Source of the DNA: Virgibacillus sp. AGTR
GTDB lineage: Bacteria; Bacillota; Bacilli; Bacillales; Amphibacillaceae
Assembly: GCF_016919725.2 (NCBI RefSeq)
Contig: NZ_JAJERH010000010.1
Location: 1 to 64,000 of the forward strand
Length of the DNA stretch: 64,000 bases
Direction: 5' to 3'
Both the position numbers and the translations under genes were made by a program. The notes under the pieces are model-generated. The model made no database searches, was not told where the DNA came from, and saw only the letters and a program-made list of their open reading frames with translations. Shown here piece by piece: positions 47,737-57,607 of the stretch (its first letter is position 1; each line of letters begins with the position of its first letter).

Positions 47737-48789
47737 TTAGTTTCCTGCACTCTCTGGAGTTATCTCAGATGGCTGCAATTGCAGCAAATACTCTGCGATA
47801 TTACTTGCTTCTTCTTTAGATAGTTCAGGGTAATTATTCGTCATTTTGTTCCCTGGTTTTATGGATTCAGGATCCATAATCCAATTAACTAACTTCTCTT
47901 TTGTTGGTTCCAAAATACCAGCTATTCTAGAGCGATCACCAAAGTTGGTTAAGTTTGGACCTACCGCATTTGGCGAAGAACCAATAGCGTGACAGCTCAT
48001 ACAGTTATTTTCCTCAAATGCTGCCTTACCATCTTGAGCCACTGCATCTTGAGGCTGCGCTTCTGGATCAACACCTTGCATGTCTTCAACCCATTGATCA
48101 TATTCTTCTGGACTAACAGCAATAACTTTAAAATCCATCAAGGAATGTGAAGGTCCGCATAGCTCTGCACATTTGCCCCAGTAAACCCCTTCTTCTTTTG
48201 CTTCAATATACATGGTGTTGACATTTTCAGGGTTAACATCCATCTTACCAGAGATACTTGGTACCCATAATGAATGGATTACATCTGATGATTGCATATT
48301 TAGATATACTTTTTCTCCTGTTGGAATGTATAAATCCTGACTTGTTTGAATTTCTTCACCAGCATAACTAAAGTGCCACCAGTATTGATTACCAGTAACA
48401 TCAATGTTGATACCATCTTTTGATTTGGATGTATCTGCCAAATCAAATGTAGCAGCAACGGTTGGTACTGCAAGCACAAGCACTAAAATAATTGGAATAA
48501 CTGTCCATACTGTTTCCAAGGTTTTGTTGCCCTCTACTTGCTTTGGTATGAAATTTTCCTGTCCCTTCTTTTTGCGAAAACGGACAAGTGTAATTACATA
48601 AACCAAAAATACGATAACAAACACAAATAACATAATAATTGATGATAGAATAATTAAATTCATGGAAGACTCTGCTCCATACCCTTTTGGTACAAGGGCA
48701 GTTAAGTTTTCTTTCCCACACCCAGCAAGGACAAGTGCAAGTAAACTTAAAAGGAATACAGATTTGAATTTTCCCATCCAACCTTTCAT
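47737..48789 (-). CDS. ctaC: Cytochrome c oxidase subunit II with fused cytochrome c (caa3)
   Basis: 350-residue lipoprotein. Signal and lipobox LLALVLAGC place lipidation at Cys24. Two membrane helices (about residues 45-65, 90-110), the copper-A domain with DVIHSLWVPSISGKMD and YWGKCAELCGPSHSLMDF, then a C-terminal cytochrome c domain with heme motif CMSCH and axial Met in PGNKMTNNYP. This fusion defines a caa3 oxidase that accepts electrons from cytochrome c. Confidence 0.97.
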   Translation of the reverse strand: MKGWMGKFKSVFLLSLLALVLAGCGKENLTALVPKGYGAESSMNLIILSSIIMLFVFVIVFLVYVITLVRFRKKKGQENFIPKQVEGNKTLETVWTVIPIILVLVLAVPTVAATFDLADTSKSKDGINIDVTGNQYWWHFSYAGEEIQTSQDLYIPTGEKVYLNMQSSDVIHSLWVPSISGKMDVNPENVNTMYIEAKEEGVYWGKCAELCGPSHSLMDFKVIAVSPEEYDQWVEDMQGVDPEAQPQDAVAQDGKAAFEENNCMSCHAIGSSPNAVGPNLTNFGDRSRIAGILEPTKEKLVNWIMDPESIKPGNKMTNNYPELSKEEASNIAEYLLQLQPSEITPESAGN

Positions 48790-48850
48790 GTATCCATACC
48801 TCTCTTTCTTTTCTTGATGCTCCTTATATATAAATTAAATTAAGGACGAA

Positions 48851-49795
48851 TTAACTAAATGGAGAGTTCCATGTTACTAGAACCATCATTAAAAATAAGA
48901 TAGTTAAATAATTCAATGAATAAATAAAAATGATGTTTGCCCATTTCAGATCATTTTTCATAAAGAATCCACTGATACCAATTGCTAGCCATCCAACATT
49001 AAGTAAAGTAGCAATAACCATGAACGTTGTTCCCAACGAAGCTAGGTAAAACGGTAATGGTAATAAACATGCAATGTAAATTACAATTTGACGTTTCGTG
49101 AATTCAAAACCATGTACTACTGGTAGCATTGGTATACCTGCTGCTTTATATTCTTTACTTTTTCTCATTGCTAATGCAAGAAAATGTGGAGTCTGCCAAA
49201 TAAACATAATTAAAAACAGAATAAATGGAACAATATGAAAATTCGGTTCTACTGCCGCCCAGCCAATTAAAGGTGGTGCTGCCCCAGAAAAACTACCAAT
49301 TGCTGTATTCAGCGTATACTTTCTTTTAGACCACATCGTATAGAGAACAACGTATACAAACCAACCAATAAACGCAAATAATACCGCTTCAATAGTTGTA
49401 AACAGGAGTAGTCCAAATCCTATTAATGTGGTAACGATACCAAGTGTAAGAACAGCTTGAAGTGAAATGGTTCCGGTTACGGTTGGGCGTAATTTCGTTC
49501 TTGTCATAATTGGATCAATATCAGCATCGTACCAATTATTTAACATACACCCTCCGGCAATCACTAGTGCACTTCCTACCATTGTTAATATAAATGTTCC
49601 AATATAATCTGTAAAAGAAGATCCGGTAAAATATAGCGCTAACCAGAAACCTGCAAATACAGTGATTAAATTGGAATTAATGATTCCAACTTTGATCAAT
49701 GACTTAATATCTGCAAGTAACGTGTTGGAACGTTTATCGTCGGAAACACCAGCATTGCTTACAACCGTTGATGTAGGTGTCTCTGCTTTATCCAT
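48851..49795 (-). CDS. ctaB: Protoheme IX farnesyltransferase (heme O synthase)
   Basis: UbiA-family membrane prenyltransferase making heme O from heme B. It has 314 residues, about nine helices. The polyprenyl-diphosphate-binding motif NNWYDADIDPIMTRTKLRP and the second Asp-rich region near YTMWSKRKYTLNTAIG are visible. First gene of ctaBCDEF(G), divergent from ctaA. GGGGGG precedes the ATG. Confidence 0.96.
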   Translation of the reverse strand: MDKAETPTSTVVSNAGVSDDKRSNTLLADIKSLIKVGIINSNLITVFAGFWLALYFTGSSFTDYIGTFILTMVGSALVIAGGCMLNNWYDADIDPIMTRTKLRPTVTGTISLQAVLTLGIVTTLIGFGLLLFTTIEAVLFAFIGWFVYVVLYTMWSKRKYTLNTAIGSFSGAAPPLIGWAAVEPNFHIVPFILFLIMFIWQTPHFLALAMRKSKEYKAAGIPMLPVVHGFEFTKRQIVIYIACLLPLPFYLASLGTTFMVIATLLNVGWLAIGISGFFMKNDLKWANIIFIYSLNYLTILFLMMVLVTWNSPFS

Positions 49796-49946
49796 TCATA
49801 TCCCCCCTTCAAGCGCCTACCAAAAGGCATAATGAGACAAGGTATACTTTAGTGGAAAATCCAATAAAAACAAAGTATCCCCAAAAATTAATTGTATCAT
49901 GGAATTGTTTTACAATCTAATAACTACCTAGTAATTATTTTACTGT

Positions 49947-49980
49947 AATTCACTCATGTTTTTGTGACGATTTTGTGAAT
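49947..49980. promoter_or_regulatory. Tandem ResD-like binding sites in the ctaA-ctaB gap
   Basis: TTTGTGACG (49961-49969) and TTTGTGAAT (49972-49980) are direct repeats 11 bp apart; the second equals the TTTGTGAAT consensus proposed for ResD. An inverted partial site, ATTCACTCA, lies at 49947-49955. ctaA and ctaB operons are ResD-controlled in B. subtilis. They lie about 165 bp upstream of ctaB and 300 bp upstream of ctaA. The rest of the 480-bp gap shows no gene. Confidence 0.5.
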
Positions 49981-50089
49981 CATTTTAAAACAATAAAGAA
50001 TTGGCTATGTAGGATGGTAGTTATTTTCGCGTAATGATGGTAAGTATATCAAACTCCCCTACACTATTTCTAGCAAACAACAGACAACA

Positions 50090-50104
50090 ATGCAAGCGTT
50101 TTTT
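50090..50104 (+). promoter_or_regulatory. Partial cre (CcpA) site upstream of ctaA
   Basis: ATGCAAGCGTTTTTT matches the cre pattern (WTGNAANCGNWNNCW) except at the final C. B. subtilis cta genes are subject to catabolite repression. One mismatch in a key position keeps this tentative. Confidence 0.3.
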
Positions 50105-50275
50105 ATATTTTCTATAGTGAAAAGAAAAACAAAACATGATACTATTACAATTGTGTGTCAACACAATCCATTTTTGAGGCAAACCATTGCTTTTTCTCAG
50201 GTATTAATATTATGATAAATCTATCGGATTTGTAAACATACTATTTTTTAAATTACATAAAGTGAGGATTTACTA

Positions 50276-51223
50276 ATGATCAAAATCTTAAAGTGGTTAT
50301 CTGTCGTGGCAACCATTGGTATGATGTTCGTTTTATTAGGTGGTGCACTTGTAACGAAAACAGGATCAGCTGACGGATGTGGAGATAGTTGGCCATTATG
50401 TGAAGGAGAAATAATACCAACTACGATTACACCAGAGTTAATAATTGAATTAAGTCACCGTATGGTCACAGGTATTGTTGGTTTTGCAGTATTGGGCTTG
50501 GCAGTATTAGCTTGGAGACATATTGGCCATATTCGTGAAGTGAAGTTCTTGTCATTTCTTTCATTATTTTTTTTAATTCTTCAAGCACTTATTGGGGCTG
50601 CAGCAGTGAAATGGGGGCAATCTGACTTTGTATTAGCTGCACACTTTGGCATTTCGCTAATTTCCTTTGCTTCCGTCTTTTTGCTTATGCTTCTCGTTTT
50701 TGAGGTTGACAAAAAATTCGATGCTAAATCTCTATTTATTAAGAGGTTTCATCGTATCGAAATATATGCATTAACGATATACACTATGTTGGTTGTTTAT
50801 ACTGGCGCCCTTGTGCGCCATACTGAATCTAATCTGGTGTGTGGTGGATGGCCATTCTGTAATAATAATGCTCCATTTGCTTTCTCAGAATATACTATAC
50901 CTCAATGGATTCAAATGGGACATCGATTAGCTGCGGCAATATTATTTATATGGACAGTAATAGCTTTTATACAAATGATTAAAAATTATCGTTCCAACCA
51001 TATTATGTATTGGGGTTGGATCATAACATTATCATTTATCTCCTTACAAGTATTCTTTGGAGCAATGATAATCTTTACTCGACTCCATCTAGGTACGGCA
51101 CTTTTACATGCACTCGTAATTTCTCTTTATTTTGGCATGCTGAGCTATTTTGTTTTGCTAGCAACAAGAAGTGGCAAGTATGAAAAGCAAACGCAAGATA
51201 AGCCCAATATTTCATCAACTTAA
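50276..51223 (+). CDS. ctaA: Heme A synthase
   Basis: 315-residue membrane enzyme oxidising heme O to heme A. Eight helices. Type-1 CtaA features: cysteine pairs in DGCGDSWPLCEGE and VCGGWPFCNNN, catalytic Glu-His in IIELSHRMVTG, and further His in AHFGISL, QMGHRLAAAIL and LHLGTALLHALV. Divergent from ctaB; a terminator separates it from pyc. Confidence 0.96.
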   Translation: MIKILKWLSVVATIGMMFVLLGGALVTKTGSADGCGDSWPLCEGEIIPTTITPELIIELSHRMVTGIVGFAVLGLAVLAWRHIGHIREVKFLSFLSLFFLILQALIGAAAVKWGQSDFVLAAHFGISLISFASVFLLMLLVFEVDKKFDAKSLFIKRFHRIEIYALTIYTMLVVYTGALVRHTESNLVCGGWPFCNNNAPFAFSEYTIPQWIQMGHRLAAAILFIWTVIAFIQMIKNYRSNHIMYWGWIITLSFISLQVFFGAMIIFTRLHLGTALLHALVISLYFGMLSYFVLLATRSGKYEKQTQDKPNISST

Positions 51224-51253
51224 TATGGAAACTGTTTATGTCAATTATTTGCA

Positions 51254-51293
51254 TAAAAAAATCTCAAGGAAATTTTTTTCCTTGAGATTTTTT
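51254..51293. terminator. Bidirectional terminator between ctaA and pyc
   Basis: Hairpin AAAAAATCTCAAGGAAA / TTTCCTTGAGATTTTTT with a 4-5-nt T loop, suited to both convergent genes. Confidence 0.92.
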
Positions 51294-51386
51294 ATTTCAG
51301 GTACACTTTTGGCACAGCTATTCACATAGTAACAAGCTACGTCAAGTAGCGCTGACCAACACCCTATTAATCAAGTGGTATCCCAT

Positions 51387-54300
51387 TTAATCAAATTCGA
51401 TGAGCAAATCTCCTACTTCGATCGTATCGGCGTCACTAACGTATATATTCTTAATTGTACCTGTAAAAGGTGCTTGAACAGTTGTTTCCATTTTCATAGC
51501 TTCGGTTATTAAAATATGATCACCTTTATCTACTTTTTCACCAACATTTCTTAAAACCTTAATAACCGTACCAGGCATTGTTGCTCCGATATGCTTATCA
51601 TTTCCTTTATCCGCCTTTGGCTTTATTTCTAATTCTGACTGGATATTTTCATCCTTAACGACAATTTCACGTGTTTGTCCATTTAACTCAAAATAGATAA
51701 CCCTAGTACCATCTGCCCTTGCTTCAGATATCGATACAAGCTTTACAATTAGCGTCTTTCCTTGTTCGATTTCTACTTCTATCTCTTCACCTAGATTCAT
51801 ACCATAGAAGAAAGTTGGTGTATCTAAAACCGACATATCTCCATATGTATCGTAGAATTTATTGTAATCCATAAATACCTTTGGATATAATGCATGTGAT
51901 ATCAAATCAAAACTAGTAACCTGACGATCTAGTGTCTTAAATAACGTTTCTTTTAATTGGGTAAAATCGATCGGATCTAGTAGTTCGCCTGGACGTACCT
52001 TAATTGGTTCCTTACCCTTTAGAATAATGCGTTGCAATTCTTGAGGAAACCCTTGATATGGTTGTCCAATATAGCCTTGAGCAAATTCTATTACCGAATC
52101 AGGGAAGTCGATAGATTCCCCTCGTTCATAAATATCATCTTCTGTTAAATTATTTTGTACCATGAATAATGTCATGTCACCAATAACTTTTGAGGAAGGA
52201 GTTACCTTAATAATATCGCCAAACATATCATTTACTTGCCTAAACATTGCTTTTACTTCATTCCATCTGTCTTCTAAACCGACTGCCTTGGCTTGCTGTT
52301 TTAGATTACTATATTGTCCACCAGGCATTTCATGCATATATATTTCTGTATGCGGTGATTTCATACCACTTTCAAAGTCACGATAATAGTCTCGAATCCC
52401 TTCCCAATAATGCGAAAGTTTTTCATAAGCAGAAACATTTACCTTTGGCTGTCTCGAATGGGATTCTAACGCATGATATAGTGTTTGTGCGCTTGGCTGT
52501 GATGTTAACCCAGCCATTGGCCCAGCAGCAACGTCTACAACATCAACACCTGCATCTATTGCTCGAGCGTATAAATAAATTCCATTTCCACTTGTATCAT
52601 GCGTGTGCAAATGAATTGGTAAATCAACAGTCTCTTTTAAGGTTGAAATCAATTGATATGCTGCTTCCGGTTTTAATAATCCAGCCATATCTTTAATACC
52701 TAGTATGTGGGCACCAGAATCCTCTAATGATTTAGCAAGTTTTTTATAATATTCTATGTCATATTTAGAACGGCCAATATCTAATATATCTCCAGTGTAA
52801 CACATTGTGGCTTCAGCAATTTTGTTATTTTCGCGAACGGACTCGATTGCTAATTGCATTCCTTCAACCCAATTCAAGCTATCAAAAATTCGGAAAACAT
52901 CTATTCCTGCAGTAGCACTTTTTTCAACAAATTCTTTAATTAAATTATCTGGATAATTTTTATACCCTACCGCGTTACTTGCACGTAGCAACATTTGAAA
53001 AAGTACGTTTGGCATTTTTTCTCGAAGCTTTAACAGACGTTCCCATGGATCTTCTTTTAGGAAACGATAAGCAACATCAAAGGTCGCTCCACCCCACATT
53101 TCTACGGAGAATAAATTTGGTAATAATCGTGCTGTCGGCTCAGCAATTTGATACAAATCCTTTGTTCTAACCCTCGTTGCTAATAAAGATTGATGGGCAT
53201 CACGGAATGTCGTATCAGTTAATAAGACTTCCTTTTGCTCTTTCAACCAATTTGCAAGTCCTTCAGGTCCTTGCTGATCAAGAATTTGTTTTGTGCCATC
53301 AGGGATTTTCTCTGCTGAGTCAAATTTAGGAATTTGTAATTTTGAAAAAGATGGTTTTGCCTTCTTCCCTGATGCATCTAACCCATTAATAGTCGTATGA
53401 CCAATATAGGTTAACATCTTTGTACCTCGGTCCTTTCGTTTCGGAAAAACGAATAGCTCCGGTGTTTGGTCGATAAAGGTCGTATTATAAACACCTGAAA
53501 GAAAATTCTCATGTAAGATGACATTTTCTAAAAAAGGAATATTTGTTTTAATTCCACGTATCCGGAATTCTTTTAAGTTTCTGACCATTTTTTGTACAGC
53601 TTGCTCAAATGTTAGTGCCCAAGTAGATACCTTTACTAAGAGTGAGTCGTAATGAGGTGAGATGACTGCTCCTTGAAACCCATTACCTGCATCTAATCGA
53701 ACTCCAAATCCCCCACCAGTTCGATATGCCATGATTCTTCCTGTGTCAGGCATAAAATTATTTAAGGGATCTTCTGTAGTTACCCGAGATTGAATAGCAA
53801 AACCATTTGTAACCAATTTATCTTGTTCCGGTATGCCAATAGAAGTATCATGTAAGTTTCTTCCTTCAGCTACCTTAATTTGTGTCTGAACAATATCCAC
53901 ACCCGTAATCATTTCAGTTATCGTATGCTCTACTTGAACACGTGGATTTACTTCTATAAAGTAAAATTCATTTTCTGTTACAAGAAATTCTACTGTTCCA
54001 GCATTAACATATTGAACATTGTCCATTAGGTGTACTGCTGCACTACATATTTCCATCCGTAATTTGTCAGGCAATGATGTACTAGGTGCTACTTCTACTA
54101 CCTTTTGGTGTCTTCGCTGGACAGAGCAATCTCTTTCAAACAGGTGAATTGTATTACCAGCATGGTCACCAATTATTTGCACCTCAATATGCTTTGGATT
54201 CTCAATTAATTTTTCAACATAGATCTCATCATTTCCGAAAGCAGCCCTTGCTTCAGATTTCGCACGGTCATACGCTTCTGCAAGTCCTTGTTCACTGCGT

Positions 54301-54833
54301 ACGATGCGCATACCTCGACCGCCACCACCAAGTGATGCCTTTATTATAATTGGAAAGCCATGCTGCGTAGTGAATTCTTCTACTTCTTCTAAAGAAGTAA
54401 CTGGCCCATCGCTTCCTGGTATAATAGGAATTCCTGCATTAATCGCTTGTGTTCGTGCTTTTACCTTATCCCCAAACATATCGAGATGCTTACTTGTGGG
54501 ACCAATAAAAATGATTCCTTCTTCTTCACAACGTTTCGCAAATAAAATATTCTCCGAAAGAAAACCATACCCAGGGTGAATCGCATCCACACCAACTTTT
54601 TTTGCGAGCTTAATAATGCCTTCAATATCAAGGTAAGCCTCAATTGGCTTCTTTCCTTCACCGATAAGATACGCTTCATCCGCTTTATACCGATGGTAAG
54701 AGCTAGAATCCTCCTTAGAATAAATAGCAACTGTCCGGATGTTTAATTCAGTACAAGCCCGAAAAACACGTATTGCTATCTCTCCTCGGTTTGCAACTAA
54801 TATTTTGTTTATCTGCTTAAGTTGTTCTTCCAT
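51387..54833 (-). CDS. pyc: Pyruvate carboxylase
   Basis: Biotin enzyme making oxaloacetate from pyruvate and bicarbonate. 1148 residues: biotin carboxylase with ATP-grasp (IIKASLGGGGRGMRIV; EVNPRVQVEHTITE), carboxyltransferase (LLTDTTFRDAHQSLLATRV; HLHTHDTSGNG with metal ligands), allosteric domain, and BCCP with ITEAMKMETTVQ near the end. Strong GAGGAGG ribosome site. Its first 25 bp overlap the 3' end of ftsW. Confidence 0.98.
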   Translation of the reverse strand: MEEQLKQINKILVANRGEIAIRVFRACTELNIRTVAIYSKEDSSSYHRYKADEAYLIGEGKKPIEAYLDIEGIIKLAKKVGVDAIHPGYGFLSENILFAKRCEEEGIIFIGPTSKHLDMFGDKVKARTQAINAGIPIIPGSDGPVTSLEEVEEFTTQHGFPIIIKASLGGGGRGMRIVRSEQGLAEAYDRAKSEARAAFGNDEIYVEKLIENPKHIEVQIIGDHAGNTIHLFERDCSVQRRHQKVVEVAPSTSLPDKLRMEICSAAVHLMDNVQYVNAGTVEFLVTENEFYFIEVNPRVQVEHTITEMITGVDIVQTQIKVAEGRNLHDTSIGIPEQDKLVTNGFAIQSRVTTEDPLNNFMPDTGRIMAYRTGGGFGVRLDAGNGFQGAVISPHYDSLLVKVSTWALTFEQAVQKMVRNLKEFRIRGIKTNIPFLENVILHENFLSGVYNTTFIDQTPELFVFPKRKDRGTKMLTYIGHTTINGLDASGKKAKPSFSKLQIPKFDSAEKIPDGTKQILDQQGPEGLANWLKEQKEVLLTDTTFRDAHQSLLATRVRTKDLYQIAEPTARLLPNLFSVEMWGGATFDVAYRFLKEDPWERLLKLREKMPNVLFQMLLRASNAVGYKNYPDNLIKEFVEKSATAGIDVFRIFDSLNWVEGMQLAIESVRENNKIAEATMCYTGDILDIGRSKYDIEYYKKLAKSLEDSGAHILGIKDMAGLLKPEAAYQLISTLKETVDLPIHLHTHDTSGNGIYLYARAIDAGVDVVDVAAGPMAGLTSQPSAQTLYHALESHSRQPKVNVSAYEKLSHYWEGIRDYYRDFESGMKSPHTEIYMHEMPGGQYSNLKQQAKAVGLEDRWNEVKAMFRQVNDMFGDIIKVTPSSKVIGDMTLFMVQNNLTEDDIYERGESIDFPDSVIEFAQGYIGQPYQGFPQELQRIILKGKEPIKVRPGELLDPIDFTQLKETLFKTLDRQVTSFDLISHALYPKVFMDYNKFYDTYGDMSVLDTPTFFYGMNLGEEIEVEIEQGKTLIVKLVSISEARADGTRVIYFELNGQTREIVVKDENIQSELEIKPKADKGNDKHIGATMPGTVIKVLRNVGEKVDKGDHILITEAMKMETTVQAPFTGTIKNIYVSDADTIEVGDLLIEFD

Positions 54834-55993
54834 GTTTTTCCTCCTCGATTAGTATAAAGTACTTTACTATCATTATTCTGTTGTTCGGTTGCTGGTTCTT
54901 GTTCTCTCTTCTTTACTTGCATTGCTATATTATTTAAAACCCCCATCGATATCATTAATACCAATAGAGACGAACCACCATAGCTTACAAACGGAAGTGG
55001 AACTCCTGTGATAGGAAGTAAACCACTAATTGCTCCTAAATTAATAATAGCCTGCAAACCTACCATTGACGATATACCTATAGCTAATAATGCTCCAAAG
55101 CTGTCTTTTGTTTTTCGCGAGATAAAAATTCCGCGTAAAACAATAATGGCTAACATTCCTATAACGATAACCACCCCTAAAAAACCAAGCTCTTCAGCAA
55201 CAATTGCCATAATAAAATCAGTATGAGCCTCGGTTAAATAGCCGAGCTTTTGAACACTTTGCCCGAGCCCTTCTCCCAAAATACCACCATTACCTATCGC
55301 CAGATAGGACTGAATTAATTGATAGCCATGAGAATCGGGTGTTTGAAAGGGCTGATATGCTCCTGTAAAACGGGAAAGCCTTTCGTCTGTTATCATATAT
55401 GGTATTGCAAATAATAATAATGCAACACCAATACCTATTAATATCAGCAAGTGTTTTAATCGAATTCCTGAACTAAAAATTACGGAACATGCAATCAAAA
55501 AGATAATTGATGCTGTTCCAATATCAGGCTGAAGGACGACTAAGCCTAAAATTATGCCTGTTAGTATAAGCGGTGGAAGTACTCCTTTACTAAACTGATC
55601 AATATATTCTTGTTTTTTCGAATAAACAGAAGCTAGGTACATAATTAGTGCAAGTTTAGCAAACTCAGCAGGCTGTATTCCAAATATCCATGACTGAGCA
55701 TTGTTTACATTTGAACCAAACAATAACACAGCTATTAATAATAAAATGATACCTAATATGATTGGTTTTATTAATTTTTGGTAATACTTATAAGGGAAAA
55801 TACAGCAAACTATAAATGCTCCTAATCCCATTGCAAATCTAACAGATTGTAAGCCCAAATAATGCGTAGGTTTATACTCATTTACTACTGCGAATACCAT
55901 ACTCGCACTATAAATCATTACTAATCCAAATGCAGCTAAGAGGATTGGGGTAATCATTAAAGTAAAATCATAATTTTTTAATTTCTGTACCAT
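54809..55993 (-). CDS. ftsW: SEDS-family cell-division protein FtsW
   Basis: 394-residue SEDS glycosyltransferase with ten helices. Motifs NAQSWIFGIQPAEFAKLALI, IVAEELGFLGVV and LPITGVPLPFVSYGGSS. Next to pyc, as ftsW (ylaO) is in B. subtilis; the other SEDS gene in the dcw cluster is spoVE. The C-terminal 40 residues are a hydrophilic Gln/Asn-rich tail. The stop lies inside pyc, so pyc is probably translationally coupled. Confidence 0.94.
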   Translation of the reverse strand: MVQKLKNYDFTLMITPILLAAFGLVMIYSASMVFAVVNEYKPTHYLGLQSVRFAMGLGAFIVCCIFPYKYYQKLIKPIILGIILLLIAVLLFGSNVNNAQSWIFGIQPAEFAKLALIMYLASVYSKKQEYIDQFSKGVLPPLILTGIILGLVVLQPDIGTASIIFLIACSVIFSSGIRLKHLLILIGIGVALLLFAIPYMITDERLSRFTGAYQPFQTPDSHGYQLIQSYLAIGNGGILGEGLGQSVQKLGYLTEAHTDFIMAIVAEELGFLGVVIVIGMLAIIVLRGIFISRKTKDSFGALLAIGISSMVGLQAIINLGAISGLLPITGVPLPFVSYGGSSLLVLMISMGVLNNIAMQVKKREQEPATEQQNNDSKVLYTNRGGKTWKNNLSR

Positions 55994-56111
55994 TTTCCTT
56001 CTCCCTACTTTTATGTATTACAAGCGGTATTGTTTTCTATAAATTCTATATTTATTATGTCTTATCGCAGGGTATGAAGCTACTCACTTACCTATTTACA
56101 TTGTGTTTAAA

Positions 56112-56150
56112 CAAAAAAACCTTGCCGTTTTAGTTTGTAGGCAAAGTTTT
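56112..56150 (-). terminator. Terminator after ylaN
   Basis: Minus-strand hairpin AACTTTGCC / GGCAAGGTT (G-U pairs) with a 13-nt loop followed by TTTTTTGTTT. It separates ylaN from ftsW. Confidence 0.8.
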
Positions 56151-56192
56151 TGCATCTTCGTTCAACCCGCAACTAATCTCGTGACGTTACTA

Positions 56193-56477
56193 TCACACGG
56201 ATTTCTGCGCTGCTTCATGCAGAATATTTAACTGCCTCTCCAAATTTTCAAGGAGTGCTTTACCTTCATCTTCGCTGATTAAGTTCAAACGAACAGCAAA
56301 ATCAATTTCCCTGGAAAGCCCAAACATTTGTGTATCGAGAACTTCTTCGTATAAAGGACATTGTGGCATTGTTAGGTTATCTATTTGAACTTCTATTAGT
56401 CGCAAAATTTTGTCAGCATCAGCCTTAAGAAGGGCATGGGCTTTTTCGCGATGATTTACTGTCACCTCATGAATCAA
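56193..56477 (-). CDS. ylaN: YlaN, Fur-interacting iron-responsive protein family
   Basis: 94-residue YlaN family protein. The core [20 protein letters not shown] and [15 protein letters not shown] is nearly invariant among Bacilli. Recent work on homologues reports Fe(II) binding and interaction with Fur; this is family knowledge. TTG at 56477 follows GGAGGGG with good spacing and gives the family length; an upstream TTG overlaps that site. Confidence 0.92.
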   Translation of the reverse strand: MIHEVTVNHREKAHALLKADADKILRLIEVQIDNLTMPQCPLYEEVLDTQMFGLSREIDFAVRLNLISEDEGKALLENLERQLNILHEAAQKSV

Positions 56478-56634
56478 ATCTATCCCCTCCAAAAATAAGC
56501 TTCCTTCTCTATATTATATTATCGTTAGCATCAATAAAATGCAAATAAAATTAAAGAAAATCATAATCTTAGAAGTGAAAAATTAGTATAGGTCTGCTAT
56601 CCTTAAGAAGGACAACTTTTAAGAGGTGATAAAT

Positions 56635-57123
56635 ATGATCGTACCAATAAACGGGAAAGTAGCGTATCCCATTACATTAGATCCAACAGTGTGGATATTC
56701 GATGACAGAAAAATAGAACTAGAGAAAGCTTTTACAGAAAAACCAGTTGATACCAATGATCAAGACGAATTAGAACGTGCTTCTCAAAGATGGAGCCAAG
56801 AGGTCTATCAACAAAATATAAAACCACCCGTAAATAGAAGTATTAAAAAATACGAGCGCGAAAAAATCTTGGAAAGCTCTTACGTGATGCCAATAGGTCA
56901 TTTTCTTGATAATGCAGAAATTAGCAAGGATGCATCGGGTGCAATTTTAGTTACTGATAGTAAAGAAATCCCTATTTCCATTGATGATTTATACCATAGT
57001 TATTTTCTATTCGCTCGGGATGGAAAACCTCTTAAAGAAGACGGACCGGTTCATTTATATTATCAAGACGGTTCCAACAAGGATAATCCTATTAAACATA
57101 TTACTGCTATAAAAATAAAGTAA
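56635..57123 (+). CDS. Conserved protein, YlaL-like
   Basis: 162 residues, hydrophilic, no signal or helix. N-terminus MIVPINGKVAYPITLDPTVW then IFDDRKIELEKAF. I believe this is the YlaL-like family that sits near ylaN in Bacillus, but the assignment is by position and general resemblance. No known motif; function unknown. ATG at 56635 follows AAGAGGTG. The neighbouring phoH (ylaK) and glsA genes of B. subtilis are absent. Confidence 0.75.
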   Translation: MIVPINGKVAYPITLDPTVWIFDDRKIELEKAFTEKPVDTNDQDELERASQRWSQEVYQQNIKPPVNRSIKKYEREKILESSYVMPIGHFLDNAEISKDASGAILVTDSKEIPISIDDLYHSYFLFARDGKPLKEDGPVHLYYQDGSNKDNPIKHITAIKIK

Positions 57124-57230
57124 CACTAACTTAGACATCTTCTTCTTTCTATTTGACCATAGAACAACGGAAAGAAATAATGGGAAAGCAGTGATGAAAA
57201 ACTTTATTAAAAAGTTACCGAATGATTTTG

Positions 57231-57268
57231 AAGGTTGTGCACATTGTTGCGACAACCTTTTTTTATAA
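57231..57268 (+). terminator. Terminator after the ylaL-like gene
   Basis: Plus-strand stem AAGGTTGT / ACAACCTT with a 12-13-nt loop, followed by TTTTTTT, about 110 bp after the stop codon. Confidence 0.75.
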
Positions 57269-57283
57269 GCAGGGAAATTATAA

Positions 57284-57473
57284 ATTTTCCCATGTGAATA
57301 AATCTTGGCGTGTTGAGCCACGTCCAGCACCAGCCTTCAGAAACGAGGCGACTTCATGAATCGCCCTAATCTAAGTCATCATCGGCTCACAAGCACACCG
57401 TAATCCTTTATCTTCGTTGACTCGCTCCAGTTACTACGTTTCTATTCGGGCGTTTGCGCTTTTGTTCTTTGCC
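57284..57473 (-). repeat. Element A, copy 5 (reverse orientation)
   Basis: The only minus-oriented copy. The top strand reads ATAAATCTTGGCGTGTTGAG, AACGAGGCGACTTCATGAAT, CGCCCTAATCTAAGTCATCA, TCGTTGACTCGCTCCAGTTA and GCGTTTGCGCTTTTGTTC. It lies between the terminator of the ylaL-like gene and ylaJ. Full length. Confidence 0.92.
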
Positions 57474-57607
57474 GAAGTAATTTTTTCTAATACTATCTTT
57501 ATCATAGTTTTCGTAAATAACCCTCAATATCTTACCGTTTTGTATAATTTATATTATTTCATCCAAAATAACAGTAATCGTTTTTATTATGGATGGAGGA
57601 ATTTCTA

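Noticed and set aside
57198-57272. 24-codon frame MKNFIKKLPNDFEGCAHCCD...
   Set aside because: Although it has a Cys cluster, its end is made of the terminator hairpin and the ribosome site is weak.
57055-57330. 91-codon minus-strand open frame
   Set aside because: It overlaps the end of the ylaL-like gene, a terminator and element A; no ribosome site.
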